Origin: Thalassotalea_H sp040779345
GTDB taxonomy: Bacteria > Pseudomonadota > Gammaproteobacteria > Enterobacterales > Alteromonadaceae
Assembly (NCBI GenBank): GCA_040779345.1
Contig: JBFONU010000001.1
Location: 510,936-574,935, forward strand
Direction of reading: 5' to 3'
DNA length: 64,000 nt
This document shows, piece after piece, positions 1-8,855 of this stretch. The first letter of the stretch is position 1, and every line of letters begins with the position of its first letter. A model generated the notes under the pieces. The model saw only the letters and a program-made list of their open reading frames with translations, ran no database searches and was not told the DNA's origin. The position numbers and the translations under genes are program-made.

Positions 1-221
1 GCGAGGGGAGGGATTTGAGCGACAAAAAACATCACCATTAAAGCAATACCTATACGTTTGGCATGTCTGATTGCCATTGCTTCACTTTGCCCACCTGCGC
101 TATAGACCACAAATAAGCCTAATATCAGTAAGCTTAAAATACCGATGAGCAAGGGAATATCGATATTTAATCGATACCAAATGCTGCGCTGTTTTTGTTG
201 ATCATGGCCAATAGAGGACAT
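1..221 (-). CDS. rodA: Peptidoglycan glycosyltransferase RodA, N-terminal part (cut by window edge)
   Basis: Only about the first 73 codons are present; the gene continues beyond base 1. The reverse-strand reading starts MSSIGHDQQKQRSIWYRLNI and continues into a hydrophobic helix, then a VVYSAGG segment and a second helix, which is the usual start of RodA (MrdB). RodA is a SEDS-family integral membrane glycosyltransferase that polymerises lipid II during lateral wall growth together with PBP2. Its ATG shares one base with the TAA stop of the preceding mrdA gene (TAATG), so the two are translationally coupled, as expected for an enzyme pair acting in one complex. The partial length prevents checking the catalytic loops. 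Confidence 0.88.
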   Translation of the reverse strand, partial: MSSIGHDQQKQRSIWYRLNIDIPLLIGILSLLILGLFVVYSAGGQSEAMAIRHAKRIGIALMVMFFVAQIPPL

Positions 222-2218
222 TAATTGCTTCCTGAGTTATTTTCTTTATTGGCTTCAAGGTACTGTTTACCGTATGTTTCTTTATGATGAGGATGTTTAT
301 TATTGCTGACGATGACACGTCTGCCAAAGTATTGATCCATTATTTGACGCGCTACAGGCGCAGCGTTAGTACCACCGCCGCCTTTAGCAACATTTTCTAT
401 CGCTACAGCAACCACTATTTCAGGATTTTCATACGGAGCAAAAGCAACAAACATCGCATTATCTCGTTGATTTTCTTGAGTGGTTTCAGCATCGTACTTT
501 TCATCTTGTGCAATATTAGCCGTTTGTGCTGAGCCTGTTTTTCCTGCAGCGTCATATTTAGTGCCTTTAAAAGCCGGGTAAGCTGTTGCGCCAAGTTTTT
601 GTACGGTATTGTGCATACCATCAAGCACTAGTTCCCAATATTTATCATCTTTTAAAATGATAGGGGGTTTTTCATCAATGGGCATTTCAACCAAGATTTC
701 ATCCCGTTGCGATGCATCGTTGTGATTATCAGCAGGAGTGAAAGATACTTCTGTGGTTGATTTTAATAAATGTGGAACTTTAATATGTCCTTTATTAACT
801 AAAATTGACATGGCTTGTGCTAATTGCACAGGAGTGACGGTCCAAAAGCTTTGCCCAATACCCACAGATAGTGTTTCCCCTGTGTACCATGGTTGGTTAT
901 AACGCGCGCGTTTCCATTCTACACTCGGCATTATTGCCCGGTTTTCTTCTAGAATATCGAGACCGGTATATTCGCCAAAACCAAATCTTTCCATCATTCG
1001 CGCAATTTTAGTAATACCTAATTTATAAGCCAAATCATAATAATAAACATTACATGATTGTTCTAAGGATTTAGTCAGGTTCACTTTACCATGTCCCCAC
1101 TTTTTCCAATCGCGTCTTTTATTCTCAACCCCTTTCAATTGATAATACCCAGGATCATAAATTTCTTTTTCTGGGGTAATAATACCTTCTTCTAAACCTG
1201 TTATTGCAAGCAGCGGTTTTATTGTTGAGGCGGGTGGGTAACCTTGCACCGTTCTATTAACTAACGGGCGGTCTGTGGAGCTGAGTAATTTTTTATAGTT
1301 TTGGCTACTGATGCCGTGAACAAATAAATTACCGTTGAAACTGGGGTTAGAATACATAGCAAGTACGCCACCATCGCGGGGATCAATAGCGACAACCGCG
1401 CCACGTTTTCCTGATAGCGCACGTTTAGCGATCATTTGTAATTCAATATCAAGGGTTAGTGTTAAGTTCTTACCGGGGATGGGGGGAGTGAAATTGAGTG
1501 TACGAATGACTCGGCCTTGGCTATTTATCTCAACTTCTTGGCTACCTATGGTGCCGTGCAATATTTCTTGGTAAAAGCGCTCGAGCCCCAGTTTGCCAAT
1601 ATTTCGAGTAGCTGCATAGTTTTCGGTTAAGCCTTTTTCTTCTAAACGTATTTCATCTCTGTCATTAATACGGGCAACATATCCCAAAGAATGGGTGGTT
1701 AAATCGGCAAAGGGGTAATAACGCTTGAGTCGAGCATCAATAAATGCGCCAGGAAATTTATGTTGATTAACCGAAAATAGGGCGACTTGTTGATCGCTTA
1801 ACCTAGAAACTAACTCTAAGGGTTTAAAGCGACGTTTGCTGCGTAATGCTTTAAATAGTTTTGCCTGTTTCTCTTTAGGTATATCGAGTAGCTCACTCAG
1901 TTCTGTTACCGACTTTTCAAGATCATCAACTTGCTCTGGAATTATCTCTAAGCTATAAATCGGTTTATTTTCAGCAAGTAAAACGCCATTTCTATCATAG
2001 ATCAGCCCTCGATTTGGAGCCACAGGTAGCAATTTTATTCGGTTTGAGTTTGAGCGAGTTTGATATTTTTCGTACGAGCTAACTTCAAGTTCATAAATAT
2101 TATTAAATAATATCAGGAGAATAACGATTACGCCTAACAGCGTGATAAATGCGCGACGTGCAAATAAATTTGCTTCTGCGCTATGGTTTCGAATAACAAC
2201 ACGTTTAGCCTTAGCCAT
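221..2218 (-). CDS. mrdA: Penicillin-binding protein 2 (peptidoglycan DD-transpeptidase)
   Basis: The 665-residue protein has one N-terminal membrane helix (about residues 21-40), a dimerisation/pedestal region and a transpeptidase domain. All three penicillin-binding motifs are visible: STIK with the catalytic serine at 331, SCN at 388-390 and KTG at 560-562. PBP2 crosslinks peptidoglycan in the periplasm during rod elongation and works with RodA, encoded immediately downstream with a one-base overlap. The length fits the family (E. coli about 633), with a modest insertion of charged residues near 490-520. It sits 2 bp downstream of rlmH on the same strand, in the conserved rsfS-rlmH-mrdA-rodA order. 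Confidence 0.96.
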   Translation of the reverse strand: MAKAKRVVIRNHSAEANLFARRAFITLLGVIVILLILFNNIYELEVSSYEKYQTRSNSNRIKLLPVAPNRGLIYDRNGVLLAENKPIYSLEIIPEQVDDLEKSVTELSELLDIPKEKQAKLFKALRSKRRFKPLELVSRLSDQQVALFSVNQHKFPGAFIDARLKRYYPFADLTTHSLGYVARINDRDEIRLEEKGLTENYAATRNIGKLGLERFYQEILHGTIGSQEVEINSQGRVIRTLNFTPPIPGKNLTLTLDIELQMIAKRALSGKRGAVVAIDPRDGGVLAMYSNPSFNGNLFVHGISSQNYKKLLSSTDRPLVNRTVQGYPPASTIKPLLAITGLEEGIITPEKEIYDPGYYQLKGVENKRRDWKKWGHGKVNLTKSLEQSCNVYYYDLAYKLGITKIARMMERFGFGEYTGLDILEENRAIMPSVEWKRARYNQPWYTGETLSVGIGQSFWTVTPVQLAQAMSILVNKGHIKVPHLLKSTTEVSFTPADNHNDASQRDEILVEMPIDEKPPIILKDDKYWELVLDGMHNTVQKLGATAYPAFKGTKYDAAGKTGSAQTANIAQDEKYDAETTQENQRDNAMFVAFAPYENPEIVVAVAIENVAKGGGGTNAAPVARQIMDQYFGRRVIVSNNKHPHHKETYGKQYLEANKENNSGSN

Positions 2219-2220
2219 TA

Positions 2221-2691
2221 TTATTCTCGATGATAAGGATGATTATTGTTAATACTCCATGCTCGGTACAAACTCTCAGCCAATACAATTCTCACCATAG
2301 GATGAGGTAGAGTCAGTGGTGAGAGCGACCATTTTTGCTCTGATGCTTTAATACACGCGGGGGCTAAACCTTCAGGGCCACCAACCAAAAGTGCGACATC
2401 ACGGCTGTCAATTTGCCATTTTTCTAATTGTGTGGCTAATTGAGGTGTTGTCCAAGGCTTGCCTGTTACTTCTAAAGTTACAATTCTATTGCCTTTAGGA
2501 ATAGCGGCGAGCATGAGTTCGCCTTCTTTCTCTAAAATACGTGCAATATCAGCGTTTTTCCCTCTTTTCCCTGGAGGAATTTCCACTAAATGGAATGACA
2601 TGTCTCTTGGAAAACGACGGCTATACTCGTTAAACCCTTGAGTCACCCATGCCGGCATTTTATTGCCTACCGCATAAAGGGTTAAACGCAT
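2221..2691 (-). CDS. rlmH: 23S rRNA pseudouridine-1915 N3-methyltransferase RlmH
   Basis: The 156-residue product is a SPOUT-class methyltransferase that modifies pseudouridine 1915 in helix 69 of 23S rRNA on assembled 70S ribosomes, using S-adenosylmethionine. The SAM-pocket segment LLVGGPEGLAP (about residues 101-111) and the C-terminal knot region with LTLPHPMVRIVLAESLYRAW and a final NNHPYHRE are clear. The length is almost identical to the E. coli enzyme (155). It lies 10 bp after rsfS and 2 bp before mrdA, so it is inside the same transcription unit. Confidence 0.96.
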   Translation of the reverse strand: MRLTLYAVGNKMPAWVTQGFNEYSRRFPRDMSFHLVEIPPGKRGKNADIARILEKEGELMLAAIPKGNRIVTLEVTGKPWTTPQLATQLEKWQIDSRDVALLVGGPEGLAPACIKASEQKWSLSPLTLPHPMVRIVLAESLYRAWSINNNHPYHRE

Positions 2692-2701
2692 TTGCTTTAT
2701 T

Positions 2702-3019
2702 CTATTCCCACAATTGTTCTAACTGGTAAGTGTCTCGGGTGGTATCTGTCATAATATGAACAATAACATCACCTAAGTCGACTAAAGACCACTCGCCCAC
2801 ATCATTACCTTCAATGCCTAAAGGTTCAACGCCAGCAGCACGACATTCAGTAGTGAGTGATTGCGCGATCGATTTTACGTGGCGATTTGAGTTACCTGAG
2901 GCAACAATCATAAAATCAGCAAAATCTGATTTTTCGGCAATGTTTAACGTGATGATATCACGCCCTTTCATATCTTCTATTTTTTCAATAACAAAAGCGG
3001 TTAATGCTTCAATTTGCAA
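2702..3019 (-). CDS. rsfS: Ribosomal silencing factor RsfS
   Basis: This 105-residue protein has the size and motifs of the RsfS/Iojap family, including DFMIVASGNSNRHVKSIA and the C-terminal GDVIVHIMTDTTRDTYQLEQLW. Family members bind ribosomal protein uL14 and block joining of the 50S and 30S subunits, lowering translation when nutrients are short. The gene follows nadD after a 123-bp gap, which holds no further gene and may carry an internal promoter, and precedes rlmH by 10 bp. Confidence 0.95.
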   Translation of the reverse strand: MQIEALTAFVIEKIEDMKGRDIITLNIAEKSDFADFMIVASGNSNRHVKSIAQSLTTECRAAGVEPLGIEGNDVGEWSLVDLGDVIVHIMTDTTRDTYQLEQLWE

Positions 3020-3142
3020 AGTTAATTCTCTTCATAGTTAGGGTCAATAAATATAGAGCGATAATATCATCATTCTCTGGTTAGGTTAATAGCATAGCTT
3101 TATTTTTAACCTTTAAAGTTTCAGTATAAGAAGAAATTTCGT

Positions 3143-3838
3143 TTATTTGTAGAGTTGGTGCTGCTGTATGTATTTGACAATATTGTTAGGAAGTTTGTCG
3201 GTATCGAAGATGTTTTTCTTTATTTCAGCTCGTATCTCTGTCGATGAAATAGCGAATTTCGCTTGCGGGTGAAAAATAATTTTTCCTGACGGGATAGAGG
3301 TTATCACGGTTTTGTCATCGATGAAGTAAGGCGATAACTGCGTTAAACAAGCATCGTTTAGCTTTTGTAAATAATAGTCTGGACGAGTATTCACCACGAT
3401 ATGACAATACTTGAGAATATTTTCCCAACGATGCCATGACGTCAAGGTTAATAAAGAGTCCATACCGATCATAAAAAACAATTGTGCATTATGATGTGAT
3501 TGACTTATCTCTTTGATACTTTCAACGGTATAGGAGGGAGTATTTTTTTGCAGCTCTCGGCCATCAAGTTCAAAAAATGAATATTGCTGACAAACCATTT
3601 CAACCATCGCTTTACGATGTGTTGCATTCGCAGAGGTGCTTTTTTTATGCGGCGGAATATGAGCCGGCAATAAAAATAGTTGTTCAAATGACAGCCAGTT
3701 TGCAGTCTCTAAGGCTGGCTTGATATGACCATAATGAATGGGATCAAAAGTGCCGCCGAGAATGCCGATCCGTCTCAAGTTATTTGCGGTGTTTTGAGGC
3801 TCAATAGTCTGTTTTTGTGTCAAACTAGGCATATTCAT
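3143..3838 (-). CDS. nadD: Nicotinate-mononucleotide adenylyltransferase NadD
   Basis: NadD joins nicotinate mononucleotide and ATP to form deamido-NAD in NAD biosynthesis. The nucleotidyltransferase signature GGTFDPIHYGH sits at residues 28-38, and the ISSTEIR motif of this family is near the C-terminus. The 231-residue reading carries about 20 extra N-terminal residues before the Rossmann strand compared with typical members; a second in-frame ATG lies two codons in. The start overlaps the 3' end of holA by 14 bases, pointing to coupling in the lptE-holA-nadD segment. Confidence 0.94.
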   Translation of the reverse strand: MNMPSLTQKQTIEPQNTANNLRRIGILGGTFDPIHYGHIKPALETANWLSFEQLFLLPAHIPPHKKSTSANATHRKAMVEMVCQQYSFFELDGRELQKNTPSYTVESIKEISQSHHNAQLFFMIGMDSLLTLTSWHRWENILKYCHIVVNTRPDYYLQKLNDACLTQLSPYFIDDKTVITSIPSGKIIFHPQAKFAISSTEIRAEIKKNIFDTDKLPNNIVKYIQQHQLYK

Positions 3839-4868
3839 AATTGAGCGAAAACTGCTTCATGGATTCGCCGTGATATAAACAAACTAAGACATCAGCAAGT
3901 AAAATGAAAGGGTTAAATTCGCCACTGGTTTTACTGAGTAAATCGACATCGGCTAATCGTGCTTGAGCAATTGCTAAATTCATTGGAGTGATAGCGTTTA
4001 GGGCATTTTGATAAAGCGGCTTACGTTTATCCCAGATACGAAATTCTTTACATAAATTATGTAATGACTCACCTTGCGATATCTGTTCCTGCATAATGGC
4101 TAACTGTTTAATTTCTTTATGAACAAACCAAATGAGCTGAGTAATAGCGGTGCCGTCTTGTTGAAGTTGATCTAACATGGCAATGCACTTTTGAATATCA
4201 CCAACCAACATGGCGTCAATGAGTTGAAAAGGATTAAATTTAGCTTGTTTGATCAGTAGTTTTTCAGCGTCGTCGGCGGTGATTAATTGCTGACCAAATA
4301 AAATTGACAGTTTTTGAAGTTCTTGCTCTAGGGCGTTTAGATTACCTTCAAATAATTCTGCGAGCATTAAAAATACATCAGGCAGTAAATTAAGATTGTT
4401 TTGCCTTGCTTGCCGTTGGATCCATTGATGTAATTGATTTCCCTCAATATCATATAATGGCAGAAAACAGCCTTGGGACTGCAATGACTTAAACCATTTT
4501 CGTTTTTGTCCGGCCGCGTCAATTTTCTCGCCATGTAAAATCAGTAATACATCTTGATGTAATTGCTCACTTAGCTGGGCAAGTGCTTTACTGCCTTTGT
4601 CTCCTAGCTTATTGGTCAATAATTCAAGCTCAATGATCCGTTGGCTCGAAAATAAGCTCATTGCTTGATACTCTTGCAATAGCAATGACCAATCAAATTT
4701 GTCATCAACACTAAAGCGGATTAATTCTTCAAAACCTTGTTGCTTATAATGATGTTTTATCGCGCTTAAACTGTTATTTTTTTGCCACGGCTCATCACCA
4801 AAAATTAACCACACCGGCTTAAATCCCTGATTCAGTGTGTTAGCTAATTGATTATGATAAATTCGCAT
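3825..4868 (-). CDS. holA: DNA polymerase III subunit delta
   Basis: The 347-residue protein matches HolA, the clamp-loader delta subunit that opens the beta sliding clamp. Recognisable family segments include an N-terminal PVWLIFGDEPWQ, the DVLLILHGEKIDAAGQKRKWFK strand region, and the collar domain starting near FNPFQLIDAMLVGD. The length is close to E. coli delta (343). It lies between lptE (36-bp gap) and nadD (14-bp overlap), the same neighbours as in E. coli. Confidence 0.95.
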   Translation of the reverse strand: MRIYHNQLANTLNQGFKPVWLIFGDEPWQKNNSLSAIKHHYKQQGFEELIRFSVDDKFDWSLLLQEYQAMSLFSSQRIIELELLTNKLGDKGSKALAQLSEQLHQDVLLILHGEKIDAAGQKRKWFKSLQSQGCFLPLYDIEGNQLHQWIQRQARQNNLNLLPDVFLMLAELFEGNLNALEQELQKLSILFGQQLITADDAEKLLIKQAKFNPFQLIDAMLVGDIQKCIAMLDQLQQDGTAITQLIWFVHKEIKQLAIMQEQISQGESLHNLCKEFRIWDKRKPLYQNALNAITPMNLAIAQARLADVDLLSKTSGEFNPFILLADVLVCLYHGESMKQFSLNYEYA

Positions 4869-4904
4869 GTAAATTACCTTGAGCCTAAAACAGAAGTGAG
4901 TGTG

Positions 4905-5426
4905 TTAGCGCTTGATGGTTGCCATATTTCTTAAAATTTTATCCGCAGACTCTTGTCGCATCTCTCTTAAAATTAGCGACAACTCGCGACTTTTTGCCAG
5001 AGCAAGATCAGGATCATCTTGATAATCACGATTAATTTCAAAAGTAAAAGACTGATTTTCCTCATTGGCAAAACGTATTTGATACTTTACGGTATAAATA
5101 AGCTCATATTCTGCCACTTGACCATTAGGGAATACTGAGAGTGTTCGTCGGTCAAGTTTATCTTTGAGAATACGTAACTCTGGTATGTCTTTTGAAAAAG
5201 ACTTAACAATCATTACTTGATTTTGACTCAAATGTTGGCGAACTAAACGGGTTAGCTCGCCATGTTTATCGACTGAACTTACATACAAAGTTTGTAATTC
5301 AGGCGCCAGTAAATAATCACCCCGTAATTTAAAGCCGCAGCCTGAGCTGACTAAAATTAAAGCAACCGCCAGCACAAAGCTGACAGTTTTTTTAACGTTA
5401 AATGACATGTTATTTACTTTACGCAT
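4905..5426 (-). CDS. lptE: LPS-assembly lipoprotein LptE
   Basis: LptE plugs the LptD outer-membrane barrel and helps insert lipopolysaccharide into the outer leaflet. The 173-residue precursor has a basic start, a hydrophobic stretch and a lipobox LVSSGC with the lipidated cysteine at residue 30, followed by GFKLRG, which is typical of LptE. A second ATG at residue 7 is an equally plausible start, because the signal peptide would still be complete. The first ATG is only 3 bases after the leuS stop, so leuS and lptE are in one unit. Confidence 0.93.
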   Translation of the reverse strand: MRKVNNMSFNVKKTVSFVLAVALILVSSGCGFKLRGDYLLAPELQTLYVSSVDKHGELTRLVRQHLSQNQVMIVKSFSKDIPELRILKDKLDRRTLSVFPNGQVAEYELIYTVKYQIRFANEENQSFTFEINRDYQDDPDLALAKSRELSLILREMRQESADKILRNMATIKR

Positions 5427-5429
5427 CTG

Positions 5430-8009
5430 CTAGTTTGCCACAATATTTAATAGCTTACCGGGAACATAAATCACTTTACGTACCGTATTGCCTTCAATAA
5501 ATTTAGCGACAGTTTCTTCTGCTAACCCAGCGCTTTCAACTTGCTCTTTGCTGGCATCTGCAGGCACTGTGACTTTGGCTCTAACTTTGCCATTAACCTG
5601 TACGATGATGAGTTTTTCGTCTTCGATTAATGCTGACTCATCAACTTGTGGCCATAGTGTGTCTTCAACCTTTTCACCATTGCCAACAATTTGCCAAAGG
5701 TGATGACAAACATGCGGAGTGATAGGGGTTAACATTAACACTAGCGCTTGAACTGCCTCATGCATGACTGCGCGATCTTCAATCGAGTCAATGGTTGCTT
5801 TTGATAAATGGTTCATTAATTCCATAATCGCAGCAATCGCCGTATTAAAGGTGTTTCGTCGGCCGATATCATCACTCACTTTTTTAATTGTTTTATGCAA
5901 CTCACGACGTAAGGTTTTTTGTGTGCTATTTAACGTTAACCCAGCAAGAGATACAGCCGGTTCTCCTTGGTTAAAATCATGAACAAGTTTCCAGACACGC
6001 TTGATAAAACGATGAGCACCTTCAACACCTGAGTCAGACCATTCTAGAGTTTGCTCAGGTGGTGAAGTAAACATGATAAACAAACGAACGGTATCAGCGC
6101 CATATTGGTTAATGACTTCTTGAGGATCAATACCGTTATTTTTCGATTTCGACATTTTACTCATACCAGCAGAGATAACTGGTTGGCCGTCTAATTTACT
6201 TATTGCAGATGTCACTTGACCTTTTTCGTTACGTTCTACTTCAACATCTGTTGGCGCGATCCAGTCTTGAGCGCCGTTTTCAGCTTCACGATAATAAGTG
6301 TCTGCTAAAACCATGCCTTGACATAATAAACTTTTGAAAGGCTCATCACTATTAACTAAACCAAAATCACGTAATAATTTATGGAAAAATCGCGCATAAA
6401 GTAAATGTAAAATGGCATGTTCAATGCCGCCAACGTATTGATCGACAGGTAACCAATAATTGGCTTTTTCTGGATCAAGCATTTGCTTGTCATCACTTGG
6501 CGAACAATAACGAGCGTAATACCATGATGATTCCATAAAGGTATCAAAGGTATCTGTTTCGCGAAATGCTTCTTCACCATTGTAAGTGGTTTTAGCCCAC
6601 TCTGGATCGTCTTTAATTGGCGACGTTACGCCGTTCATTACTACGTCTTCTGGAAGTTCAACAGGAAGTTGATCCGCAGGTACAGGAACAGATTCACCAT
6701 TGGCTAAATTAATCATTGGAATAGGGGTACCCCAATAACGTTGGCGAGAAACTCCCCAGTCACGCAGGCGATAATTCACTTTTATCTGACCTTTATTTTC
6801 AGTCGATAATTTATAGGCGATAGACTTAAACGCTTTTTTAAAGTTTAAACCGTCAAATTCCCCTGAATTAATTAATTTGCCTTTTTCGGTGATCGCCGCT
6901 TGAGTAATATCATCATTTTCTGTCCCTTCAATCACTTGCTTAATGGCTAGACCATACTTAGTGGCAAATTCATAATCACGTTGATCATGACCTGGAACAG
7001 ACATAACCGCGCCTGAGCCGTAATCCATTAACACAAAGTTAGCCGCCCAAACAGGGACTAATTCACCCGTTAAAGGGTGAACAGCTTGAAGACCAGTATC
7101 TACGCCTTTTTTCTCCATCGTTGCCATGTCAGCTTCAGTGGCTTTATTGGTTTTACATTCATTGATGAAATCAGCAAGCGCGCTGTTATTTTTAGCGGCG
7201 GCTAATGCTAATGGATGTTGGGCAGCAAGCGCTACATAAGTCACACCCATCAAGGTGTCAGGACGTGTGGTGTATATGTCGAAGCTTTCTTCTGAGTCGG
7301 CAACTTGGAAAGTCATTTCGACGCCTTCCGAGCGGCCAATCCAGTTTTTTTGCATGGTTTTAACTTGTTCAGGCCAACCTTCTAACTGGTCTAAATCGTT
7401 CAGTAACTCTTCCGCATAATCAGTGATTTTAATAAACCATTGAGGAATTTCTTTACGCTCAACAATAGCGCCAGAACGCCAACCTCTTCCATCAATAACC
7501 TGTTCGTTTGCCAATACGGTTTGATCAACAGGATCCCAGTTTACCGTGGCATTTTTTTTGTAAACTAAGCCTTTTTCAAATAGTTGCGTAAAAAACCACT
7601 GTTCCCATTGATAGTAGTCTTTTTTACACGTGGCTAATTCACGATCCCAGTCATAACCAAACCCTAATGATTTTAATTGATTTTTCATGTAATCAATATT
7701 TTGATAGGTCCATTTTGCTGGCGCAGAGTTATTTTTGATCGCAGCGTTTTCTGCCGGTAAACCAAAAGAGTCCCACCCCATCGGTTGCATCACATTTTTA
7801 CCTTGCATGCGTTGATAACGAGAGATGACATCACCAAGGCTGTAATTACGTACGTGACCCATGTGCAACTTACCGCTTGGGTAAGGGAACATAGAGAGAC
7901 AATAAAACTTGTCTTTTCCTGGCTGCTCTACCGCTTTAAAGGTTTTATTTTCTGTCCAAAATGATTGAACTTCAGCTTCAATTGCTTGGGGATTGTAAAT
8001 GGATTCCAT
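5430..8009 (-). CDS. leuS: Leucyl-tRNA synthetase
   Basis: This class I synthetase charges tRNA-Leu with leucine in the cytoplasm. The ATP-binding HMGH motif is at residues 49-52 and KMSKS is near residue 620; between them lie the CP1 editing domain, including TTRPDTLMGVTYVA, and a C-terminal anticodon-binding region. I chose the ATG at 8009 (859 residues, beginning MESIYNPQAIEAEVQSFW). The longer reading starts from a TTG at 8024, whereas this ATG has a GAGAA ribosome-binding sequence about 7 bases upstream and matches the family N-terminus. It is the first gene of the leuS-lptE-holA-nadD-rsfS-rlmH-mrdA-rodA block. Confidence 0.97.
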   Translation of the reverse strand: MESIYNPQAIEAEVQSFWTENKTFKAVEQPGKDKFYCLSMFPYPSGKLHMGHVRNYSLGDVISRYQRMQGKNVMQPMGWDSFGLPAENAAIKNNSAPAKWTYQNIDYMKNQLKSLGFGYDWDRELATCKKDYYQWEQWFFTQLFEKGLVYKKNATVNWDPVDQTVLANEQVIDGRGWRSGAIVERKEIPQWFIKITDYAEELLNDLDQLEGWPEQVKTMQKNWIGRSEGVEMTFQVADSEESFDIYTTRPDTLMGVTYVALAAQHPLALAAAKNNSALADFINECKTNKATEADMATMEKKGVDTGLQAVHPLTGELVPVWAANFVLMDYGSGAVMSVPGHDQRDYEFATKYGLAIKQVIEGTENDDITQAAITEKGKLINSGEFDGLNFKKAFKSIAYKLSTENKGQIKVNYRLRDWGVSRQRYWGTPIPMINLANGESVPVPADQLPVELPEDVVMNGVTSPIKDDPEWAKTTYNGEEAFRETDTFDTFMESSWYYARYCSPSDDKQMLDPEKANYWLPVDQYVGGIEHAILHLLYARFFHKLLRDFGLVNSDEPFKSLLCQGMVLADTYYREAENGAQDWIAPTDVEVERNEKGQVTSAISKLDGQPVISAGMSKMSKSKNNGIDPQEVINQYGADTVRLFIMFTSPPEQTLEWSDSGVEGAHRFIKRVWKLVHDFNQGEPAVSLAGLTLNSTQKTLRRELHKTIKKVSDDIGRRNTFNTAIAAIMELMNHLSKATIDSIEDRAVMHEAVQALVLMLTPITPHVCHHLWQIVGNGEKVEDTLWPQVDESALIEDEKLIIVQVNGKVRAKVTVPADASKEQVESAGLAEETVAKFIEGNTVRKVIYVPGKLLNIVAN

Positions 8010-8256
8010 TAACGATTTTCTCAAAAATTTGATGTGATGCCAGTGATGATTTTAAAGGTAATAAAATATCAACTACGGCCAGTAAAATATTCATCATAGA
8101 ATACATGAATAGCCCTATACTCGACAAGTTTAATCCGTGATATTGGCTGATTATTCGAGATATTCTCTTGTTTTATTTCTTATCGTCAATGTTATTAGGT
8201 ATTAGTGACATATTTAGGCTATATAAAGTAAAGGTGGGTGGATTGAGGTAAGGTTT

Positions 8257-8739
8257 ATGACAGATAAAAATAAAGTAGCTGATTTTTATCAAGATTTGGC
8301 TCAGTGGTTAACGGATGTTAAGCAACACGAAGTAACTCAAGTTGTTGAATTAGTTGAACATGCTAAGATGTTAATGAAAGCTGCAGAAGAAATCCCTGAA
8401 GAAAAAGTTAAACAATTTATTGATAACTTTAAATATGATTTACATGAGTTTTATCAGCAAAATCAAGAGCAGGCAAAACACTCTATTTATTTAGGTTTAA
8501 TGAAAGAGTCTTTTTGGGCAGTAATGTCAAATATTACCGATAAATCACAAGTTGAATGGGCTGAGTTATGCGAAGATTTTCAACACCAAGGCGATTATCA
8601 AACAGGAGATGTGATAGGTTTTGGTTTTCTTGAATGTAAAAAATGTCATAAAACTCAGCAAATCACCCACTTTTCTCAAGTCAATGACTGCTTACATTGT
8701 GGGTATAGTCACTTTATACGTAAAAGTTTAACACCATAA
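8257..8739 (+). CDS. ybeL: YbeL-like zinc-ribbon protein (DUF1451 family)
   Basis: The 160-residue protein has a helical, charged N-terminal two thirds and a C-terminal zinc ribbon with two CxxC knuckles (CKKC and CLHC). This matches the DUF1451 family, of which E. coli YbeL is the example. The E. coli gene is also next to leuS, transcribed away from it, as here. The function of the family is not known to me; the ribbon suggests nucleic-acid or protein binding. An AAGG sequence lies shortly before the ATG. The 247-bp divergent region between leuS and this gene holds no other feature I can support. Confidence 0.85.
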   Translation: MTDKNKVADFYQDLAQWLTDVKQHEVTQVVELVEHAKMLMKAAEEIPEEKVKQFIDNFKYDLHEFYQQNQEQAKHSIYLGLMKESFWAVMSNITDKSQVEWAELCEDFQHQGDYQTGDVIGFGFLECKKCHKTQQITHFSQVNDCLHCGYSHFIRKSLTP

Positions 8740-8855
8740 TCATCTGAATATGTTACGATATTTTTGCTAATGAATCGTATTAGCGAGTACAATCGTAATA
8801 AAATAATTTCTCACTATTTATATAATCATAAACGAGTCTTTCACGGTGATTTTTC